From Laccaria trichodermophora (lineage: Eukaryota > Basidiomycota > Agaricomycetes > Agaricales > Hydnangiaceae), in NCBI GenBank assembly GCA_018417955.1, contig JACTVC010000001.1, forward strand, positions 2,294,001 through 2,358,000: a stretch of 64,000 nucleotides of DNA, given 5' to 3'. Numbering within the stretch: the stretch's first letter is position 1; every line of letters starts with the position of its first letter. A model generated the notes under the pieces. It did no database searches. It was given only the letters and a program-made list of their open reading frames with translations, and was not told the DNA's origin. The position numbers were made by a program, and so were the translations under genes. This document shows, one piece after another, positions 61,001-64,000 of this stretch.

Positions 61001-63578
61001 GGAGGGATGCGCTTCACAGACTCGATCAGGGGAACAGCGCTGACGCGCGTAATGGCGGGATTGAGGGTGACTCCGGGAGGTAGAGGCGGAAGCTGCGCCA
61101 GCAAATTGGCAGCAGCTGCAGACCCACCAGCACTGCTTACGCTTGGCCCGGATGCGGGTAAACCGCCCGGTGCCGCCGGAATCCCCGCTGCCGACAACGA
61201 CGATGCCAAAGCTTGTTGTTGTTGAGGCGTAACACCCATCCCAGCTCCTCCTGGAACAGCACCTGGACCAGGGAGCGGAATCCCTCCACCAATAACACCA
61301 GGAGCAGCTGTGGGAGGATGCATGCCCGCCAGTGGGATCGCAGGCGCTGCAGAGGGAGGAGGCATCACCATTCCTGGCATACCGCCCATCCCAGACATCC
61401 CACTTTTCACACCAATTCCCATCAAGCCAGCCGGATCCAACGGCTTCGACATTTGCGGAGGAGGACCCATCATCCCAGACGGAGGTAAAGATCCTTGTCT
61501 CTGGGATGTTTGTTGATTTCCAGGAGGGAATTGTTGTGGGGGAATCGAGCCTTGACGTTGCCGTTGAATTGGGATATCCATGCCACCTCCAGGCACCATG
61601 CCCATAGAAGACTGAGGTCGAGGCGACTGGGTTCTCCGTTGCTGTTGATGCTGATGCTGAAGCATGGCTTGAGTTTGTGCTTGAAAGATGTTGTTTGTGC
61701 CTCCTGGCATGCCAACGTTCATGTTCATACTGCCCAAACCCCCTGAAGTAGGAGTAGATGGGGAAGGCATTCCACCTAAACCGTCTCCAGAAACAGTCCT
61801 CGGCATGCCAGGAGGACCCATGGGAGTTGTTGGTGGCAAGGCCATTCCGCCTCCCATTCTTGGAGATCCCATGCCAGGCATGACACCATCAGGACCACCA
61901 ACTTTACGTTTTGCACCTCGATAAGGAGACATTGGCGGCGGAGAGCCTTCATGCTGTTGTTGGGAACCAAAAGGTTGACCACCTCTGTGCTGTTGTGGTG
62001 TGTGCGTTTGGGGTAACGGAATGTGCGGTTGAGATGATAGCGGTGATTGATTAGGAAAAATGTTTCCCCCTTGTTGCTGCGTTTGGGAAGGCTTTTGTGG
62101 AAACCCGTTCATCATGCCACCAGCATTCGCATTAAAACCCTGTTCGAGTTCTGTTAGCCTAGCTTAAATTCGAATAGTAAGAAATGTACCATATTTCCGC
62201 CAGCACCAGGTATCTGACCAGGGGGACCAACGCTCATGCGACTAGAAGGCCTTTGAATCCCCATCTGAAGCTGCATTCTCTGTTGTTGTTCCTGTATCCT
62301 CTGCTGTTCCTGCGCCCTCTGCTGCTCGTGCATTCCCTGCTCTCGCATCCGCTGCTGGTGCTCCATTTGCTGCTGGTGGAACCGCGGATCCTGCTGCTGC
62401 TGTTGTTGCTGTTGCTGTTGATTGTGCATTTGTTGCATCTGCTGGCGATGCATCCTCTCCTGCATCATCCGCTGCTCTTGAATTGACCCCCCCATACCAC
62501 CCATGCCTCCCCCTAATCCAGGACCAGGAATAGTAGGCGAGCGATGCGCCATTGACGTCCCAGGACGCGAAGGGTGTCCTTGTCCTTGGCCTGACTGCTG
62601 GCCACCCATGTTCATAACGCCTCCCATGCCATGCATACCAGCAGCGGTGGTGGGACGGGGTGGGGGTGGGGGCATCATTTGGTTCTGATTTTGTGGGTTG
62701 GACGGAGGATTGGACGTAGAATGCGATGATGCTGAGCTTGATGGTCGATCAAAGAACCCACCCATGGCTATTTGCTGGTTCGAGTTCTGCTGCTGGGCAA
62801 ATTGCATCCCACCCATATTTGCGTTGTTCATGTTCCCTAGGCCTCCACCTCCACCCAACATGTTTCCGCCTCCTCCTCCTCCTCCTCCTCCTCCTCCCAT
62901 CATGTTCCCAGCACCACCACCCATCATATTCCCCATACTTTGCCCACCCATCGACATCGACATCTGTTGGTTCTGCTGATTGATGATAGCCATGGCCTTG
63001 TTCCCAGCCGCATTTTTCTCCTGCGGGCTGAGCGCGGCGAATTGCTCCCTCGTTATGCCCATCATATTCAACATCGCAGCTGTGTTTATTTGAGGGGGTC
63101 CACTGGAACCAGTTGAGTTCTGCAACATCATGGGGTTGATATTGGCATTGTTCATGTTCATCATGTTCGATGAGGACGAATTTCCAGAAGACGAGGAGGC
63201 GAGAGCGGCTGGGTTGATGCCTCCCATACCACCCATAACCATGTTCCCCATACCGCCTCCGCCACCCATCTGGTTCATGCCGTTCATCATGTGTTGTTGA
63301 TGTTGTTGTCGTTGTTGCTGCTGGTGTAGAAGCTGGTTGGCACTGATAGAACCTTGGCCTTGGCCGTTCATTCCACCGCCAGAGCCGTTCATCAACTGAG
63401 CAGGGTTCACGCCACCACCCATGCCTCCAGCCCCACCAAAACCTCCGCCTCCGCCGCCATATCTCTGTTGTTGCTGCTGCTGAGAGTTAGAGAAACCCCC
63501 GGCTAAGAGGGCTGGATTGATGGATTGGGATTGAGAGTAATTTGACGAGGAAGAGGGATTGGATGGATACGTGTTCAT
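58021..63578 (-). CDS. SNF5: SWI/SNF chromatin-remodelling subunit Snf5 (SMARCB1)
   Basis: This core subunit of SWI/SNF remodelling complexes contacts the nucleosome acidic patch. The N-terminal 900 or so residues are low complexity, rich in Gln, Met, Gly, Asn and Pro (prion-like). A helical block (ITRVSAVPLIESVKRIPPLS, then WIKVDKEYEVAFRRMKERM) precedes the SNF5 domain, whose two repeats read LIPIRLEFDVEHHKMRDTF and LDIIVGAMKLDDQFEWDL. C-terminal to it a GATA-like zinc finger reads CSNCGCPESIAIGRRKGPLG then CGTCGKFWHRHRR, as in other filamentous-fungal Snf5. The Ser/Pro-rich tail ends in a conserved domain (WRIKCLDCPGK, YTPGPGETLSNYEVHLKNR). About 1,700 residues. The last exons need a splice at 58400-58320, otherwise a premature stop ends the protein at 58317. 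Confidence 0.93.
62868..62896. repeat. (CCT)n trinucleotide repeat in SNF5
   Basis: Nine to ten CCT units on the plus strand encode a polyglycine run on the minus-strand SNF5 gene. A CAG/CAA run at about 62393-62424 encodes polyglutamine nearby. Confidence 0.9.
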
Positions 63579-64000
63579 AGCTGATCGAATGTGTGAAACT
63601 GTGCTGAGATGATGCATATACGCGCTTTGGGCTTACCAGGGTTGTCAAGTCGTAAAGTAAAATTCCTATGTGCTTGCGTTTGTAGCTGTTTGAGGATGAG
63701 ATAGAGTTGGTTTGCTAGACGCCATACGATGAGAACACGACGGGATTAGAGAGGGAATACGTGAACTGACCGAACTGGTATCAAAATAGCAATATTCCTC
63801 GCCAAAATGGCCAAGTAAGAAGAAGACGAATGAAGAGACCTGTGATAGGTGGTCAGTGACGTGTCGATGGGTAGGACAAGCAGAGATCGAGTAAAATGGG
63901 CGCATATATGTGGTAAAAAACGCGACTAGGGAGAGTATCGCGAAAAGAGTCAAGGCTGAGCAGAACGCGCATCACAATGGATGGAGGCGTGCGAACACGT
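63579..64000. other. upstream region of SNF5 at window end
   Basis: These 422 bp hold the 5' flank of SNF5. No other gene can be supported before the window ends. Confidence 0.4.

Overview
This window is nuclear DNA of a filamentous basidiomycete, most likely an agaricomycete. The genes are dense and cut by many short GT-AG introns of about 45-65 bp. The gene content is eukaryotic: VPS15, SNF5, CSTF2, RBX1, a Zn2Cys6 regulator and an OTT_1508-type deaminase. Several predicted proteins belong to families I know only from mushrooms. Most genes have no long continuous reading frame, so the models here were spliced by eye, using intron phase and family alignment.

Layout. 0.8-6.9 kb: an Hsp20 chaperone (minus) diverges from the mRNA 3'-end factor CSTF2 (plus), followed by threonyl-tRNA synthetase (minus). 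7.5-15.8 kb: an apparent fusion of a PX phosphoinositide-binding domain to a GH18 chitinase (plus) converges on VPS15 (minus), the regulatory subunit of the PI3-kinase that makes PI3P. 16.2-21.2 kb: three paralogs of an unrecognised two-CxxC family, two divergent and the third with an unusual 1.6 kb repeat-filled first intron. 21.6-29 kb: an OTT_1508-like deaminase, a small Cys-rich protein, a Zn2Cys6 transcription factor and a protein of a large mushroom family with a PD-(D/E)XK-like look. 29.9-34.3 kb: two tandem paralogous small proteins with Cys-rich tails (one swollen by a Q-rich minisatellite), the second copy of the Cys-rich family, and RBX1. 35.0-47.5 kb: a giant disordered protein with a PH domain, an RS-like domain and a coiled coil. 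48.1-57.8 kb: a probably mitochondrial protein of unknown function, a copper P-type ATPase with a metallothionein-like N-terminus, a secreted thaumatin-like/ricin-B-lectin protein, a class C beta-lactamase-like serine hydrolase and an APT1-like hydrolase lacking its nucleophile. 58.0-63.6 kb: SNF5.

Themes. Housekeeping genes alternate with lineage-specific ones. The accessory material is concentrated at 16-34 kb, where three paralogous families and most simple repeats lie. The strongest candidates for something undescribed are the PX-GH18 fusion, the three-copy CxxC cluster with its expanded intron, and the paired small cysteine-rich proteins. All functional statements are by motif recognition; no database search was run.
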